A DNA stretch of 64,000 nt from Macellibacteroides fermentans (GTDB lineage Bacteria > Bacteroidota > Bacteroidia > Bacteroidales > Tannerellaceae). This document shows, piece by piece, positions 8,906 through 17,533 of the stretch. A program made the position numbers and the translations under genes. The stretch spans positions 994,501-1,058,500 of the forward strand of contig NZ_JACCCY010000002.1 of NCBI RefSeq assembly GCF_013409575.1, written 5' to 3'. How positions within the stretch are numbered: position 1 is the stretch's first letter; each line of letters opens with the position of its first letter. Below the pieces are notes generated by a model. That model worked only from the letters and a program-made list of their open reading frames with translations, was not told the DNA's origin and did no database searches.

Positions 8906-9997
8906 CTATCTTCTGCCAGAACCCGATTTACGTGTTGCACCGCCCGAACGGTTGCTGCGGGTGTTTCCTCCACCGGAACTGGAACGGTTGCCGCCTGACG
9001 GTCTGCCGCCACCTGCGCCTTGTCGGCCTGCTCTTCCGCCGGATTGTGCCGGACCTTTGGAAGCACGTGGTCCGCTGTTGTTTGCCTTGGCCGAGGCGGG
9101 AAGCGATTTACCTATCCGCTCTTTGCTACCGGTTCCTCCCGATTTGGCAGTCCGGTTTGCCGGTTTAGTTTTCTGCTCTTTTTCCTGAGCTGAAAAGGTA
9201 AAACGTGTCTTCAGTTTCTCCGGAGCAGCTGCCTTGGGTGTATCGGCTTTCCGCACGGAGGTCGCCTGTTTCTTCTTTGCCGGAGCAGCCGTTTCAACGG
9301 AGTTTTCCAGCAATTTGTTCAAGGTAGCCAGCTCTTCATCCGAAAGGAAACGCCATTCTCCCGAAGGAAGCTTATCCAGACGGATGTTCATAATGCGGGT
9401 ACGCTTCAGCTTTATTACCTCGTATCCAAGAGCCTCACACATACGTCTGATTTGCCGGTTCAGTCCCTGTGTGATGGTAATCTGGAACCTTGTGTCGGTT
9501 TCCTGTACCATCTTGCACTTTTTTGTAATTGTACCCAGGATAGGTACTCCGTTGGTCATCCTGGTAATAAACTCGGGAGTGATGGGTTTATCCACCGTTA
9601 CAACATATTCTTTGTCGTGATCGTTTGACTCACGTAATATCTTGTTCACGATGCTGCCGTCGTTGGTTAGAAGCAACAGCCCCTCCGAAGGTTTGTCTAA
9701 TCTCCCGATATTGAAAATACGGGAAGGAAAGTTTACATAATCCACCACGTTGTCGCGTTCGGTGGGATCGGTTGTGCAGGTAATGCCGGGCGGTTTGTTA
9801 AGCGCAATGTAAACGGTCTCCTCCCTGCGTTTAAGAAGGACACCATCCACTTTGATACGGTCGCTGTAGTTTACTTTCGATCCGATCTCGGCAGTTTTAT
9901 CGTTTACCAGTACGCGACCTTGTTCGATCATTGTATCTGCTTCACGACGGGAACATAGGCCTGACTCGCAAATAAGTTTGTTTAATCTGATTTCCAT
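8906..9997 (-). CDS. rluF: 23S rRNA pseudouridine synthase, RluF/RsuA family, with long basic tail
   Basis: 363 residues. An S4 RNA-binding domain opens the protein ([22 protein letters not shown]), followed by the RsuA/RluF catalytic domain: [14 protein letters not shown], the catalytic aspartate in [19 protein letters not shown], and the [17 protein letters not shown] motif. The motif pattern resembles RluF, which modifies U2604 of 23S rRNA in E. coli. After about residue 235 comes a tail of roughly 125 residues rich in Lys, Ala, Gly, Ser and Arg, ending in RGG-like repeats ([17 protein letters not shown]). The tail is predicted disordered and probably binds RNA. The exact target uridine is not proven. 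Confidence 0.88.
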   Translation of the reverse strand: MEIRLNKLICESGLCSRREADTMIEQGRVLVNDKTAEIGSKVNYSDRIKVDGVLLKRREETVYIALNKPPGITCTTDPTERDNVVDYVNFPSRIFNIGRLDKPSEGLLLLTNDGSIVNKILRESNDHDKEYVVTVDKPITPEFITRMTNGVPILGTITKKCKMVQETDTRFQITITQGLNRQIRRMCEALGYEVIKLKRTRIMNIRLDKLPSGEWRFLSDEELATLNKLLENSVETAAPAKKKQATSVRKADTPKAAAPEKLKTRFTFSAQEKEQKTKPANRTAKSGGTGSKERIGKSLPASAKANNSGPRASKGPAQSGGRAGRQGAGGGRPSGGNRSSSGGGNTRSNRSGGATRKSGSGRR

Positions 9998-10081
9998 TTA
10001 CTGTATAACTTGATATAAATATAGAAAGGAGACAAGAGAGGGAAATATTCCGCCGAAGATGTTACCCTTACGGCAGGGTAT

Positions 10082-10126
10082 AAAAAAGAGAGAGGCAAAG
10101 CCAACTATCAATAATTGACTTTGCCT
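10082..10126 (-). terminator. Rho-independent terminator of the tkt-rpiB operon
   Basis: Read on the minus strand, AGGCAAAG pairs with CTTTGCCT around an inner CAA/TTG pair, followed by a T-rich run (six A on the plus strand at 10082-10087). It lies about 90 bases beyond the rpiB stop. Confidence 0.75.
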
Positions 10127-10213
10127 TTCTGTAGATACATAAATCGAATGGGTATATGTCATACCAATTTCGGACAATAAGGTGAACCGGAAGCCAGGGC
10201 CTCCGGTTTCAGG

Positions 10214-10648
10214 TTATCGCACCGGAATCTTGCAAATTCTTTTTTCATGACGACCACCGTCGAAAGGGGTTGAAAGAAACGCTTCGAGTACCTTTTTAGC
10301 CTCTTCGTTGCTTATAAAACGGGCAGGAAGCACCAGCACGTTGGCGTCGTTGTGTGCACGACCCAGACGGGCAAGTTCCGGTTCCCAGCTGATGGCAGCA
10401 CGGACTCCCTGATGTTTATTAAGCGTCATGGCTATACCGTTGCCCGAGCCGCATATACCGATACCCGGATATACTTCGCCTGCTTCGATGGCATTGGCCA
10501 TGGGATGGGCATAGTCGGGATAATCGGTGCTTTCGGCAGAGTTTGTGCCGAAGTCCTGCCAGGAAATACCCTTTTCATCCATTACTTGCTTCAGATACTC
10601 TTTCAGCTCGTAACCGGCGTGATCACTGCAAATTCCTATTTTTTTCAT
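10214..10648 (-). CDS. rpiB: Ribose 5-phosphate isomerase B
   Basis: 144 residues of the RpiB/LacAB family; interconverts ribose 5-phosphate and ribulose 5-phosphate in the pentose phosphate pathway. Visible marks are the start KIGICSDHAGYELK, the segment DFGTNSAESTDYPDYAH and GIGICGSGNGIAMTLNKHQGVRA, which contains the active-site cysteine. Its ATG overlaps the TGA of transketolase by four bases (ATGA), so the two are translationally coupled and act in the same pathway. A terminator follows. Confidence 0.95.
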   Translation of the reverse strand: MKKIGICSDHAGYELKEYLKQVMDEKGISWQDFGTNSAESTDYPDYAHPMANAIEAGEVYPGIGICGSGNGIAMTLNKHQGVRAAISWEPELARLGRAHNDANVLVLPARFISNEEAKKVLEAFLSTPFDGGRHEKRICKIPVR

Positions 10649-12672
10649 GCCAATAATTCTTTTACCTGCTTGTAAACGTTTGCTCCGGTGAATCCTAATT
10701 TCTCATCCAATACGGTGTAGGGTGCAGAGAAACCGAATGATTCGAGTCCCCATACCTTGCCGTTTGAACCAACCAGGCCTTCCAGATTAACCGGCAGACC
10801 GGCTGTTAAACCAAATACCTTTTTACCCGAAGGGATAACCGATTCCTGGTAAGCCTTAGGCTGACTGCGGAACAGGCCTTCCGAAGGAACAGATACGATG
10901 CTTACCTTGATGCCATCGGCACGAAGCAAGGCTGCACCTTCCACAAGGGTAGATACTTCAGAGCCGGATGCCAGTAATACCACGTCGGCATTGGCGTCTG
11001 CTTCAACAACATAGGCTCCCTTTTCTGCCTGAAGCGCTTCGGTGGCACGACAGTTTACGGCAGGAAGGTCTTTGATATTTTGTCTTGACAGGATCAATCC
11101 GGTAGGAGTAGCGGTGTTTTCCATAGCCATCTTCCAGGCAACGGTCGTTTCCTGTACGTCGGCCGGACGAAGCACCAACATAGAGTTGTGTCCTTTATGA
11201 TTTTTCAGTTTCTCCATCAAACGGATCTGAGCTTCCTGCTCTACCGGTTCGTGGGTAGGACCGTCTTCTCCAACACGGAATGCATCGTGGCTCCAGATAA
11301 ACTTAACAGGAAGTTCCATCAGGGCAGCCATACGGATGGCGGGTTTCATATAATCGGAGAATACAAAGAAGGTTCCGCAGGCAGGAATTACACCGCCATG
11401 CAAAGCCATACCGATACATACGCAGGCCATGGTAAGTTCGGATACGCCGGCCTGGAAGAAGGCTCCGGAGAAATCACCCTTTACAAAGGCATGTGTTTTC
11501 TTAAGGAAACCGTCGGTCTTGTCGGAGTTGGACAAGTCGGCAGAAGATACCACCATGTTCTCAACCTGGGTAGCCAATACGCTAAGCACCGTTGCCGAAG
11601 CTGTACGTGTAGCCTGGTTTGCTTTTTGTTCTACTGCACTCCAGTCTATAACAGGAGCTTTGCCGGAGAAGAACGTCTCCATCTTGGCAGCCAATTCCGG
11701 GTTTTCTTTGGCCCAGGCAGCTTTGGCTGCTTTCTTTTCGGCTACAATCACTTTCAGCTCTTCGGCTCTTTTGGCATACAAAGCGGCCACTTCGGGGAAG
11801 ATTGCGAAAGGTTCATCTGGGTTACCACCCAGATTCTTGATTGTATTTTCTATAGATGCACCTGCGGCTGTTAAAGGTTGGCCGTGGGTGGATACTTTAT
11901 TGGCATAGCAACCGTTGGCTGCGTCTACCGCTCCTTTACCCATCAGTGTGTTACCGATGATAAGAGTGGGTTTTTCTGTTTCAGCCTTAGCTGCTGTAAG
12001 GGCGGCACGGATTTCGGCAACATCGTTACCGTTTATCGTAATCACCTTCCATCCCCAGGCTTCATACTTCATGGCTACATTTTCAGAATCCACTTCGTCC
12101 ACTTTCGTTGAAAGCTGGATGTTGTTGGAGTCGTAGAACATAATCAGGTTGTCTAGTCCCAGTGTGCCGGCAACACGGCCAGCTCCCTGCGAAATCTCTT
12201 CCTGAATACCACCATCCGAAATGAATGAATAGATGGTTTGATTCATCACCTCGCCAAAGCGTGCCTTCAGGAATTTAGCGGCAATAGCGGCACCTACAGC
12301 ATAGGTATGTCCTTGTCCCAGCGGACCGGAAGTGTTTTCTACACCACGTTTGATGTCTACTTCCGGGTGACCGGGAGTAGGGCTTCCCCATTGGCGGAAC
12401 TGCTTTAGTTCGTCTAACGAATACTTGCCTGTTAATGCCAAAACGGAATACAACATGGGAGACATATGACCCGGATCCAGGAAGAATCGATCGCGTCCTT
12501 CCCATTCGGGATTGGCGGGATCAAATACCAAAAATTCAGAAAACAGCACATTCGCGAAGTCTGCACCACCCATAGCGCCTCCCGGGTGACCGGATTTCGC
12601 TTTTTCTACCATGGACGCAGCAAGAATACGAATGTTATCCGCTGCCTTGTTCATAACTATACTATCGTTCAT
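10645..12672 (-). CDS. tkt: Transketolase
   Basis: Thiamine-diphosphate enzyme moving two-carbon units between sugar phosphates in the non-oxidative pentose phosphate pathway. Visible motifs: KSGHPGGAMGGAD near the start, GPLGQGHTYAVGAA, the ThDP/metal motif FISDGGIQEEISQGAG, and the pyrimidine domain with THDAFRVGEDGPTHEPVEQ-like sequence (SHDAFRVGEDGPTHEPVEQ). A longer frame begins at 12711, but a -7 box TATATTTG (minus strand, about 12697-12704) falls inside that extension. The ATG at 12672 (MNDSIVMNKAADN) is therefore the likely start, giving about 675 residues. rpiB follows with an ATGA overlap. Confidence 0.95.
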   Translation of the reverse strand: MNDSIVMNKAADNIRILAASMVEKAKSGHPGGAMGGADFANVLFSEFLVFDPANPEWEGRDRFFLDPGHMSPMLYSVLALTGKYSLDELKQFRQWGSPTPGHPEVDIKRGVENTSGPLGQGHTYAVGAAIAAKFLKARFGEVMNQTIYSFISDGGIQEEISQGAGRVAGTLGLDNLIMFYDSNNIQLSTKVDEVDSENVAMKYEAWGWKVITINGNDVAEIRAALTAAKAETEKPTLIIGNTLMGKGAVDAANGCYANKVSTHGQPLTAAGASIENTIKNLGGNPDEPFAIFPEVAALYAKRAEELKVIVAEKKAAKAAWAKENPELAAKMETFFSGKAPVIDWSAVEQKANQATRTASATVLSVLATQVENMVVSSADLSNSDKTDGFLKKTHAFVKGDFSGAFFQAGVSELTMACVCIGMALHGGVIPACGTFFVFSDYMKPAIRMAALMELPVKFIWSHDAFRVGEDGPTHEPVEQEAQIRLMEKLKNHKGHNSMLVLRPADVQETTVAWKMAMENTATPTGLILSRQNIKDLPAVNCRATEALQAEKGAYVVEADANADVVLLASGSEVSTLVEGAALLRADGIKVSIVSVPSEGLFRSQPKAYQESVIPSGKKVFGLTAGLPVNLEGLVGSNGKVWGLESFGFSAPYTVLDEKLGFTGANVYKQVKELLA

Positions 12673-12904
12673 CTTTTTAAGAGGATTGTAATTTTTTGCA
12701 AATATAGACATTCTAATTTATTAATACCCTACAAAAGGGAAGATAACCTATAAACAAAACTACTTTGGGAAAGGTTTTTGGTTTTTATTGTACTTCTTCT
12801 TATGACTGGTTTTGCATATTTTTTAAAATTCTTTCTTTTTCTGAATTGTGTTTGCTTTTTAATTTGTAATATTGGACAGTTAATCACATACAATTTGGAA
12901 AGCC

Positions 12905-13288
12905 ATGAAAAAGTTCTATTCCACCATTTTGTTTTTGTTCTTTATCGTTCTTTTTGCCGGTGCTGTTCTGGACGGGAAGACTCCCGCCAATTACTTTGCA
13001 GGTAAATGGGATGTAACCGTAGTGGGTACGCCTCAGGGAGACGCCCGACTGATTGTTTGCCTGGAAGAAAAGGATGGAAAGCTAACGGGGAAGATTGTAG
13101 ATCCGGCCACAAATACGGAGATCAGTCCCATTTCCGACCTCACACAAGCAGAAAAAACGGTTACTTTCTATTTCAATGCACAAGGCTATACCGTATCTTT
13201 GCAGCTGAAAGAAAAAGATAAGAACAGTGTTACCGGCAGCATGATGGATATGTTTGATGCCTCCGGTACCCGAATCGAAAAAAAATAG
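12905..13288 (+). CDS. Small secreted beta-rich protein of unknown function
   Basis: 127 residues with a signal peptide (KKFYSTILFLFFIVLFAGAV). The mature part has alternating strands (YFAGKWDVTVVGTPQGDARL, KLTGKIVD, TVTFYFNAQGYTVSLQL, SVTGSMMDMFDASG) in a pattern like the small lipocalin/YceI-like secreted proteins common in Bacteroidota. It ends three bases before yaaA, so the two are probably co-transcribed. I do not recognise a named family. Confidence 0.7.
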   Translation: MKKFYSTILFLFFIVLFAGAVLDGKTPANYFAGKWDVTVVGTPQGDARLIVCLEEKDGKLTGKIVDPATNTEISPISDLTQAEKTVTFYFNAQGYTVSLQLKEKDKNSVTGSMMDMFDASGTRIEKK

Positions 13289-13291
13289 ACT

Positions 13292-14062
13292 ATGTTGATA
13301 TTGCTTTCTCCGGCCAAAACAATGACAGGTTCTTCGCCTGTCGCAGCGCCGGATAAAACAGTGCCCGCCTTCGAAAAGGAGGCTGCGGAGCTGGCTTTGT
13401 ATTTATCCCAATCGTCCGTAGAGGATTTATCCCGTATGCTGAAAGTGAACACTACCCTGGCTGCCGGGAATTACCGGCGCTTCAAGGAGTTTCACTCCGC
13501 CGATGTTCCTTCGCTGCAGGCGGTGCTTGCCTATACGGGGATTGTTTTCAAGTATTTAAACCCGGCAGGTTTTACGGAAGCCGACTTCCGTTATGCGCAG
13601 TCGCATTTGCGGTTCACCTCTTTCCTGTATGGCTTGCTGCGTCCGCTGGATGGTATTAAATGCTACCGTCTGGAAGGCGATGTGCGGTTGCCCGAATTGA
13701 ATGGGTTGACTATGTTCGAGTATTGGAGGAGCAGGCTGACCGACAAGCTTATCGAAGATTGCCGCAGTGCCGGCGGAATATTGGTGAACCTGGCCAGTGC
13801 AGAGATGAAGTTGTTGTTCGACTGGAAACGGCTTACTGCCTCGGTGCAGGTGGTTACTCCCGAATTCAGGATCCCGAAGAACGGAAAGCTGACTACCGTG
13901 GTGATCTACACTAAAATGGCAAGGGGGGAAATGTCGCGGATGATTTTGAAGGAACGCCTCGGCAGGGTAGAGGATTTAAAGAAGTTCTGCTGGGAGGGAT
14001 TTATGTTCCGTCCCGATTTGTCGGATTCCAATGTGATGATGTTTGTGCAGGAGGGTGTTTGA
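13292..14062 (+). CDS. yaaA: YaaA family peroxide-stress protein
   Basis: 256 residues, the usual length for the YaaA/DUF328 (UPF0246) family. Diagnostic segments are the start LILLSPAKTM, YTGIVFKYLNPAGF, SFLYGLLRPLDGIKCYRLE and the ending VVIYTKMARGEMSRMILKE. E. coli YaaA lowers free intracellular iron and limits DNA damage under hydrogen peroxide stress; the same role here is inferred. It directly follows the small secreted protein. A catalase lies elsewhere in the window (60.9 kb) but is not linked. Confidence 0.93.
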   Translation: MLILLSPAKTMTGSSPVAAPDKTVPAFEKEAAELALYLSQSSVEDLSRMLKVNTTLAAGNYRRFKEFHSADVPSLQAVLAYTGIVFKYLNPAGFTEADFRYAQSHLRFTSFLYGLLRPLDGIKCYRLEGDVRLPELNGLTMFEYWRSRLTDKLIEDCRSAGGILVNLASAEMKLLFDWKRLTASVQVVTPEFRIPKNGKLTTVVIYTKMARGEMSRMILKERLGRVEDLKKFCWEGFMFRPDLSDSNVMMFVQEGV

Positions 14063-14273
14063 TCTGGAGGAATGGATGTCTTCGGATTCATAAATCTTCC
14101 TGAGAATAAAACCTGTGATTATTGTCTTTTTAGTTCGCTTATTGGGGTAAATGGATGGAATGTCCTACTCTAATGTCGTATACTTCCCTGTAATGATGCG
14201 GGTTCTGACTTCAAAATGTCCTATCAAATGTCCTAACCTTCTTAAATATAGTATGCATATTTAAATACTCTTA
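14063..14273. other. Non-coding stretch after yaaA with a repeated 9-mer
   Basis: No gene is seen. AATGTCCTA occurs three times (about 14168, 14214 and 14227). These may be chance or remnants. This part lies just beyond the 3' end of the candidate minus-strand RNA. Confidence 0.35.
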
Positions 14274-14274
14274 T

Positions 14275-14643
14275 AAAAAAAACCGGAATTTAAGACTTTT
14301 CTGATGGATTGTGCTTGTAGGGAAATCCTACTTTGGTTCCGGATTTTTTCGCATTTTCCGGCCTGTTGGTTTCCGTAAATTCATTTTCGCTTTTGGAAGC
14401 GAATGGATGTCGGTGGACTTTGAATTACTTTCCGGTTGCAATGTTACGACTTTATATTGAATATAAGCCTATGATTTATGACTTATTTTTTAAATGTTTT
14501 CGCTTTGCAGGCAAGGGAGGTTGTATTATTTGGAACTATGTTCCACAAGATGAACCGTCTATAAACAATTAAAGGATGTCATCCCGACATCCCCTAACCA
14601 AACTTTGTTAACCTTAAATCTAATACTATTATGAAAAAACCAC
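14275..14643 (-). ncRNA. Candidate structured RNA of about 370 nt (minus strand)
   Basis: Reading minus, a promoter with TTG (plus 14676-14678), exactly 20 bases, then TATCTTTG (plus 14648-14655) fits the Bacteroidota consensus, yet no minus-strand gene follows. The predicted transcript holds several hairpins: GGATGTC/GACATCC (14574-14592), TGGAAC/GTTCCA (about 14530), TTCGCTT/AAGCGAA (about 14387-14403), GTAGG/CCTAC (14317-14331). It could end at TTCCGG followed by eight U (plus A-run 14275-14282), pairing with CCGGAA across about 48 bases. The plus ORF in this area (14333-14572) has no protein-like features. The sequence does not match tmRNA or RNase P as I know them. Confidence 0.45.
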
Positions 14644-14647
14644 GATG

Positions 14648-14679
14648 CAAAGATACAGTTGTCTAAAGTGTTTGTCAAG
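14648..14679 (-). promoter_or_regulatory. Orphan minus-strand promoter
   Basis: TATCTTTG on the minus strand (plus CAAAGATA, 14648-14655), 20 bases downstream of CTTG (plus CAAG, 14676-14679). The spacing is ideal for the Bacteroidota primary sigma factor, and no protein gene lies downstream on this strand. Confidence 0.55.
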
Positions 14680-14831
14680 TCTTTTATCTATAAAACATGT
14701 TAAACAACATATAATATTTGATAATAGGTGGGTTTAGAAGCGAATCAGATCTCTATTTTCTCGTCATCTTGGGTGAACTTACAGGTAATTATAGTATCTT
14801 TGGGCTTTGTGAAATGCTAAAATTATTCCCT

Positions 14832-16187
14832 ATGTCAGTAAAACAGTATATTGAAACAAATAAAGAGCGCTTCCTCGGGGAGTTGTTCAGTCTGATACGA
14901 ATCCCGTCCATTAGTGCAAAAAGCGAACATAAGCCGGATATGATTGCCTGTGCCCAAAAGTGGACAGAGCTTTTGCTGGCTGCCGGAGCCGATAAGGCCG
15001 TGGTGATGCCTACCCAGGGTAATCCGGTTGTATATGGCGAGAAGCTGATTTCGCCCGATGCTCCCACGGTGCTGGTGTATGCGCATTACGACGTGATGCC
15101 TGCCGAGCCGCTCGACCTGTGGAAGAGCGATCCTTTCGAACCCGAAATCCGCGACGGCCGTATCTGGGCACGTGGAGCCGACGACGATAAGGGGCAGAGT
15201 ATGATTCAGGTGAAAGGTTTCGAGATTGCTTTACGCGAAGGACTGCTGGGATGTAATGTGAAATTTATATTTGAAGGCGAAGAAGAGATCGGATCGCCCA
15301 GTCTGGAGTCGTTCTGCGAAGCAAACAAGGAGCTGCTCAAGGCGGATGTGATTCTTGTATCGGATACCAGCATGGTGGGTAAAGAGACGCCGTCGCTTAC
15401 AACAGGGCTGCGTGGACTGGCATACTGGGAGATTGAAGTAACGGGTCCGAACCGCGATTTGCATTCCGGGCACTTTGGCGGGGCTGTTGCCAATCCCATC
15501 AATATGCTGTGTAAGCTGATGGCCGATATCACTGATGCCGACGGACGCATTACCATCCCTCATTTCTACGACGATGTGGAGGATGTTTCTGCAGTAGAGC
15601 GCGAGATGATCGCCCAGATTCCTTTCGATGAGGCTGCTTACAAGAAAGCCATCGGGGTGGAGGAGCTGTTCGGCGAGAAGGGTTGGGCAACCCTTGAACG
15701 TAACAGTTGCCGGCCTTCGTTCGATATCTGTGGTATCTGGGGTGGCTATACCGGCGAGGGCTCCAAAACGGTTTTACCTTCCAAAGCCTATGCCAAGGTG
15801 TCGTGCCGCCTGGTTCCGCACCAGGATCATCATAAGATTTCCGAAATGTTTGAAAAATATATCGCCAGTGTGGCTCCTGCCTGTGTAAAGGTGAAGGTTA
15901 CTCCTATGCACGGAGGCCAGGGATATGTGTGCCCCATCGATCTGCCGGCTTACAAGGCTGCAGAAGAGGCTTGTACGATTGCCTTCGGTAAAAAGCCGTT
16001 GGCTGTACGCCGCGGAGGAAGTATTCCGATTATCTCTACATTCGAACAGGTGTTGGGAGTAAAGACTGTCCTGATGGGCTTCGGCCTTGAGCAGAATGCC
16101 ATCCATTCACCCAATGAGAGCTGCGAGCTAGAGCTTTTCTACAAGGGTATTGAGGCTGTGGCTGAGTTTTACCGTATTTATAAATAA
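14832..16187 (+). CDS. M20 family dipeptidase / metallopeptidase
   Basis: About 451 residues from the ATG at 14832. Zinc-site motifs of the M20 (DapE/CNDP-like) family are clear: YAHYDVMPAEPLDLWKSDPF, GRIWARGADDDKGQ, the catalytic EGEEEIGSPS and LHSGHFGGAV of the lid domain. It probably cleaves dipeptides in the cytosol. The longest frame starts at 14718, but TATCTTTG at about 14794-14801 looks like the -7 box of this gene and lies inside that extension, and MSVKQYIETNKERFL is a normal family start. A helicase gene follows 26 bases later. Confidence 0.9.
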   Translation: MSVKQYIETNKERFLGELFSLIRIPSISAKSEHKPDMIACAQKWTELLLAAGADKAVVMPTQGNPVVYGEKLISPDAPTVLVYAHYDVMPAEPLDLWKSDPFEPEIRDGRIWARGADDDKGQSMIQVKGFEIALREGLLGCNVKFIFEGEEEIGSPSLESFCEANKELLKADVILVSDTSMVGKETPSLTTGLRGLAYWEIEVTGPNRDLHSGHFGGAVANPINMLCKLMADITDADGRITIPHFYDDVEDVSAVEREMIAQIPFDEAAYKKAIGVEELFGEKGWATLERNSCRPSFDICGIWGGYTGEGSKTVLPSKAYAKVSCRLVPHQDHHKISEMFEKYIASVAPACVKVKVTPMHGGQGYVCPIDLPAYKAAEEACTIAFGKKPLAVRRGGSIPIISTFEQVLGVKTVLMGFGLEQNAIHSPNESCELELFYKGIEAVAEFYRIYK

Positions 16188-16213
16188 TTTCTATTCTATT
16201 TTATTGATTGTAC

Positions 16214-17527
16214 ATGCAAAATAATCCGATTATAAAACAGGCGCTTAACGGCACCGGAATTACAGAACTGAACGAGATGCAGCAGGCTGTGCTTAAAGCA
16301 GGCACATCCAGGGATATGATATTGCTGAGTCCCACGGGTTCGGGTAAGACCCTGGCTTTTTTGCTGCCATTGCTTTCTACCTTCACCAACGAAGAAAAGA
16401 AGATCCAGGCGCTTATCATCGCTCCCTCACGCGAACTGGCCCTGCAGATTGAGAGTGTGTTCCGTTCGTTGGGTTCGGGCTATAAAGTGAACTGCTGCTA
16501 TGGCGGTCACCCGATGCGGACCGAGAAGAAGAGTCTGGAGCATCCTCCCACGTTGCTGATCGGAACACCGGGACGTCTGGTGGATCATATCGAACGGGGT
16601 AACGTAGACCTGGAGACGGTGCGTACCCTGATTCTGGATGAGTTTGATAAATCCCTCGAACTTGGATTCACCGAAGAGATGAAGGTGATTCTCTCGCATC
16701 TCCCCAGGGTGAAGAGACGGGTACTTACTTCCGCCACTTCCGCTATTGAGATTCCTGCATTTACGGGTATTACAGAGCCGGTGAGACTCTCATTTCTGGA
16801 GGATAAGAAGAAGGAGGAGGGGCAGCTTTCCATTCGTCTGGTACGTTCGCCTATCAAAGATAAACTGGATACCCTGTACCGCCTGCTGGGCGAACTGAAC
16901 GGCGAATCTGCGCTGGTGTTCTGTAACTTACGCGAAGCGGTGGAACGCGTGAAAGATTACCTGGGAAGTCAGGGTGTTGAAGCCGGTATGTTTCATGGTG
17001 GCATGGAGCAGCTGGACCGCGAGCGTGAACTTTCCTTTTTCCGCAACGGAAGTACCACGGTGTTTGTGTCTACCGATCTGGCGGCCCGTGGACTGGATAT
17101 TCAGGAGGTGAAGCATGTAATCCACTATCACTTGCCGGTAAATGAAGAGGCCTATGTGCATCGCAACGGCCGAACGGCCCGTATGCATGCAACAGGCAAT
17201 GCCTGGCTGATATTGAACGATGTGGAAACGGTACCCGAGTATATTGTACAGGAGCCCGAAGAGTATTACCTTCCTTCTAAGGTGAAGGAGCCGGTACGTC
17301 CGGAATGGGTTACTTTAACCATGAACCGGGGAAAGCGCGACAAGCTTAGCAAAAAAGATATCGTAGGTTTCCTGTTTCAGAAAGGTGGCCTTGAAAAGGA
17401 CCAGCTGGGAATTATTGAGGTGAAGGAAGGAAGTTCGTTTGCTGCTGTAAAGCGAGAAGCTTTCGCTGCGATGCTGGAACGGATCCGGAATGAAAAAATA
17501 AAGAATATGAAGGCAATCTTTAAATGA
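16214..17527 (+). CDS. DEAD-box-like RNA helicase (DEFD variant)
   Basis: About 437 residues from the ATG at 16214 (the TTG six bases earlier is less likely). Superfamily 2 motifs in order: Q-like NEMQQAVLKAG, Walker A SPTGSGKT, Ia PSRELALQ, TPGRLVDHIE, motif II LILDEFDKS (DEFD instead of DEAD), motif III TSATS, then CNLREAVERV, STDLAARGLDIQ and motif VI HRNGRTAR. A short C-terminal domain (MNRGKRDKLSKKDIVGFL, GIIEVKEGSSFAAV) resembles the DbpA RNA-binding domain, which in E. coli directs the helicase to 23S rRNA. A role in ribosome assembly is inferred. It lies six bases before the deaminase gene. Confidence 0.9.
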   Translation: MQNNPIIKQALNGTGITELNEMQQAVLKAGTSRDMILLSPTGSGKTLAFLLPLLSTFTNEEKKIQALIIAPSRELALQIESVFRSLGSGYKVNCCYGGHPMRTEKKSLEHPPTLLIGTPGRLVDHIERGNVDLETVRTLILDEFDKSLELGFTEEMKVILSHLPRVKRRVLTSATSAIEIPAFTGITEPVRLSFLEDKKKEEGQLSIRLVRSPIKDKLDTLYRLLGELNGESALVFCNLREAVERVKDYLGSQGVEAGMFHGGMEQLDRERELSFFRNGSTTVFVSTDLAARGLDIQEVKHVIHYHLPVNEEAYVHRNGRTARMHATGNAWLILNDVETVPEYIVQEPEEYYLPSKVKEPVRPEWVTLTMNRGKRDKLSKKDIVGFLFQKGGLEKDQLGIIEVKEGSSFAAVKREAFAAMLERIRNEKIKNMKAIFK

Positions 17528-17533
17528 TCGTTT

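Noticed and set aside
11188-11874. Plus-strand frame of 228 residues opposite transketolase
   Set aside because: Complete overlap with conserved transketolase motifs and Cys/Gly-rich nonsense composition.
14333-14572. 79-residue plus-strand frame in the gene-poor gap
   Set aside because: Phe/Cys/Tyr-rich with no homology pattern; the RNA hypothesis on the other strand explains the region better.
14631-14666. ATGAAAAAACCACG... opening of an 11-codon plus-strand frame that looks like a signal-peptide start
   Set aside because: Stops after 11 codons and coincides with the minus-strand promoter; probably chance.
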